From the NCBI GenBank assembly GCA_002402005.2, contig NVUS02000339.1, positions 1-7,624 of the forward strand: a stretch of 7,624 nt of DNA, given 5' to 3'. Below, one piece after another: positions 6,831-7,624 of the stretch. Numbering within the stretch: position 1 is the first letter of the stretch; each line of letters begins with the position of its first letter. Source of the stretch: OCS116 cluster bacterium (GTDB lineage: Bacteria; Pseudomonadota; Alphaproteobacteria; Rhizobiales; OSC116). The notes beneath the pieces are model-generated. The model was not told where the DNA came from and did not search any database. It was given only the letters and a program-made list of their open reading frames with translations. A program made the translations under genes and the position numbers.

Positions 6831-7607
6831 ATGGGCATCAACCTGCCAACAGGCTATCAATTGGCCGAATTTGAAACATTGGCATCAACCAATCAACAAG
6901 CCATGCAAATGGCTCAAACCGGCGATGTTGGCTTTTTACAACATGGCCCCTTGGTTGTATTTACCAAAAACCAAAGCGCTGGCCGTGGCCGCAGCGGCCG
7001 CACATGGCTCAGTTCCAACCAAACCCTAACAGCCACCATTTTGCTATCCAGCAAAGCCCCCAAAGACAAAGTCGCGCAATTGGCTTTCGTTGCCGCTCTG
7101 GCTGTACACAAAACCGTATGTGAATTTATACCCGCCGATAAACACAAATCCGTCGGCCTAAAATGGCCTAATGATGTCTTGGTGCAAGGCCGTAAATTGG
7201 CCGGCATACTCATAGAATCTTGCGCCGTTAAAGGCTTTCCAGATAGCATTCTGGCCGTCGGCATCGGCATGAATATCGGCGACATACCCGAAGATGGCGA
7301 TTTCTCAGCAACCTCGCTAAAAGGATTAGATGCCGAGGTGAATATTGAACAAGTTCTCAGCTCACTCACATTTAACTTTGATAAATATCTAGATTTATGG
7401 TCAGATGGCACAGGTTTCGCGCTGATTCGAAAAATCTGGCTAGACCATGCCCTAGGCCTGGGTGGTAAAATCACCGCACGGCTTCCAAACCAATCAATAC
7501 AAGGCATATTTGAGAGTTTGGATGATGACGGCACACTAATTTTGCGTGATGAAGCAGATAAAATTCATCAAATAACCGCCGGTGATATTTTCATTGGCCA
7601 CATATAA
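6831..7607 (+). CDS. birA: Biotin--[acetyl-CoA-carboxylase] ligase, without DNA-binding domain
   Basis: This cytoplasmic enzyme makes biotinyl-5'-AMP and attaches biotin to the carrier lysine of biotin enzymes such as the AccB subunit of acetyl-CoA carboxylase. From ATG 6831 it has 258 residues. Visible motifs are STN (19-21), the biotin/ATP loop GRGRSGRTW (51-59), KWPND (111-115), GRKLAGILIES (120-130) with K122 at the position of catalytic K183 of E. coli BirA, and VGIGMNI (143-149). Residues about 213-255 form the small C-terminal SH3-like domain ending in AGDIFI. It lacks the roughly 60-residue N-terminal winged helix of E. coli BirA (321 residues), so it should not act as a repressor. 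An in-frame TTG at 6825, overlapping the nuoN stop, would add two residues. Neither start has a good Shine-Dalgarno sequence, which suggests coupling to nuoN. The position after nuoN is common in alphaproteobacteria and does not imply a role in complex I. Confidence 0.95.
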   Translation: MGINLPTGYQLAEFETLASTNQQAMQMAQTGDVGFLQHGPLVVFTKNQSAGRGRSGRTWLSSNQTLTATILLSSKAPKDKVAQLAFVAALAVHKTVCEFIPADKHKSVGLKWPNDVLVQGRKLAGILIESCAVKGFPDSILAVGIGMNIGDIPEDGDFSATSLKGLDAEVNIEQVLSSLTFNFDKYLDLWSDGTGFALIRKIWLDHALGLGGKITARLPNQSIQGIFESLDDDGTLILRDEADKIHQITAGDIFIGHI

Positions 7608-7624
7608 ATATAAAATAAAAGAAA
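7608..7624. other. Short AT-rich end of the window after birA
   Basis: The last 17 bases contain one G and no C. There is no hairpin or U-run, so no terminator is visible. The purine-rich end (AAAAGAAA) could be the beginning of a leader for another gene just outside the window. In many alphaproteobacteria birA is followed by a ribonuclease J-type gene, but nothing here shows that. Confidence 0.4.

Noticed and set aside
6914..7534. Long antisense open frame (206 codons) opposite birA
   Set aside because: Its protein is rich in Ser, Pro and Arg with no recognisable domain, and it lies opposite a clearly conserved enzyme gene. It is a shadow of birA codon structure.
1..7624. Novel system, mobile element, CRISPR array or RNA gene
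   Set aside because: The window is filled by intact, collinear and well-known genes. I saw no direct-repeat array, insertion-sequence ends, tRNA-like cloverleaf or unexplained gene.

Overview
The window is a contiguous piece of a bacterial respiratory complex I (NADH:quinone oxidoreductase) operon, all on the + strand: the 3' end of nuoH, then complete nuoI, nuoJ, nuoK, nuoL, nuoM and nuoN, followed by a biotin-protein ligase gene (birA). About 98% of the bases are coding. No RNA genes, mobile elements, CRISPR arrays or long repeats were seen, and no stretch over 300 bases lacks a gene.

The organism is most probably an alphaproteobacterium. NuoI is the short form with the alphaproteobacterial/mitochondrial-type sequence (for example RFRGEHALRRYPNG before the first cluster motif). 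The order nuoH-I-J-K-L-M-N followed by a birA lacking the DNA-binding domain is also common in that class. By eye the GC content is moderate, below that of many rhizobia and Caulobacter relatives. Genus cannot be given from this window.

Layout: nuoH end (1-333), 21-base gap, nuoI (355-849), 42-base gap with a strong ribosome binding site, nuoJ (892-1539), 2-base gap, nuoK (1542-1850), 3-base gap, nuoL (1854-3794), 1-base TAATG overlap, nuoM (3794-5362), 26-base gap, nuoN (5389-6828), 2-base gap, birA (6831-7607), then 17 AT-rich bases to the window edge. The tight packing and absence of any visible internal promoter or terminator indicate one transcript that enters from upstream and may continue downstream.

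The products form the end of the peripheral arm and the membrane arm of complex I. NuoI carries clusters N6a and N6b, which pass electrons toward the quinone site at the NuoH junction. NuoJ and NuoK link that site to the antiporter-like subunits NuoN, NuoM and NuoL, which move protons. The charged residues known to matter for proton transfer are present in NuoK, NuoL, NuoM and NuoN, so the complex looks functional. BirA is not part of complex I; its location is a conserved neighbourhood rather than a known functional link.

I found no new biological system here. The points worth a second look are small: a hairpin-forming inverted repeat at the nuoN/birA junction, start-site choices for nuoM and birA, a basic C-terminal tail on NuoJ whose codons hold the nuoK ribosome binding site, and a change in base composition and leucine codon use along the operon.
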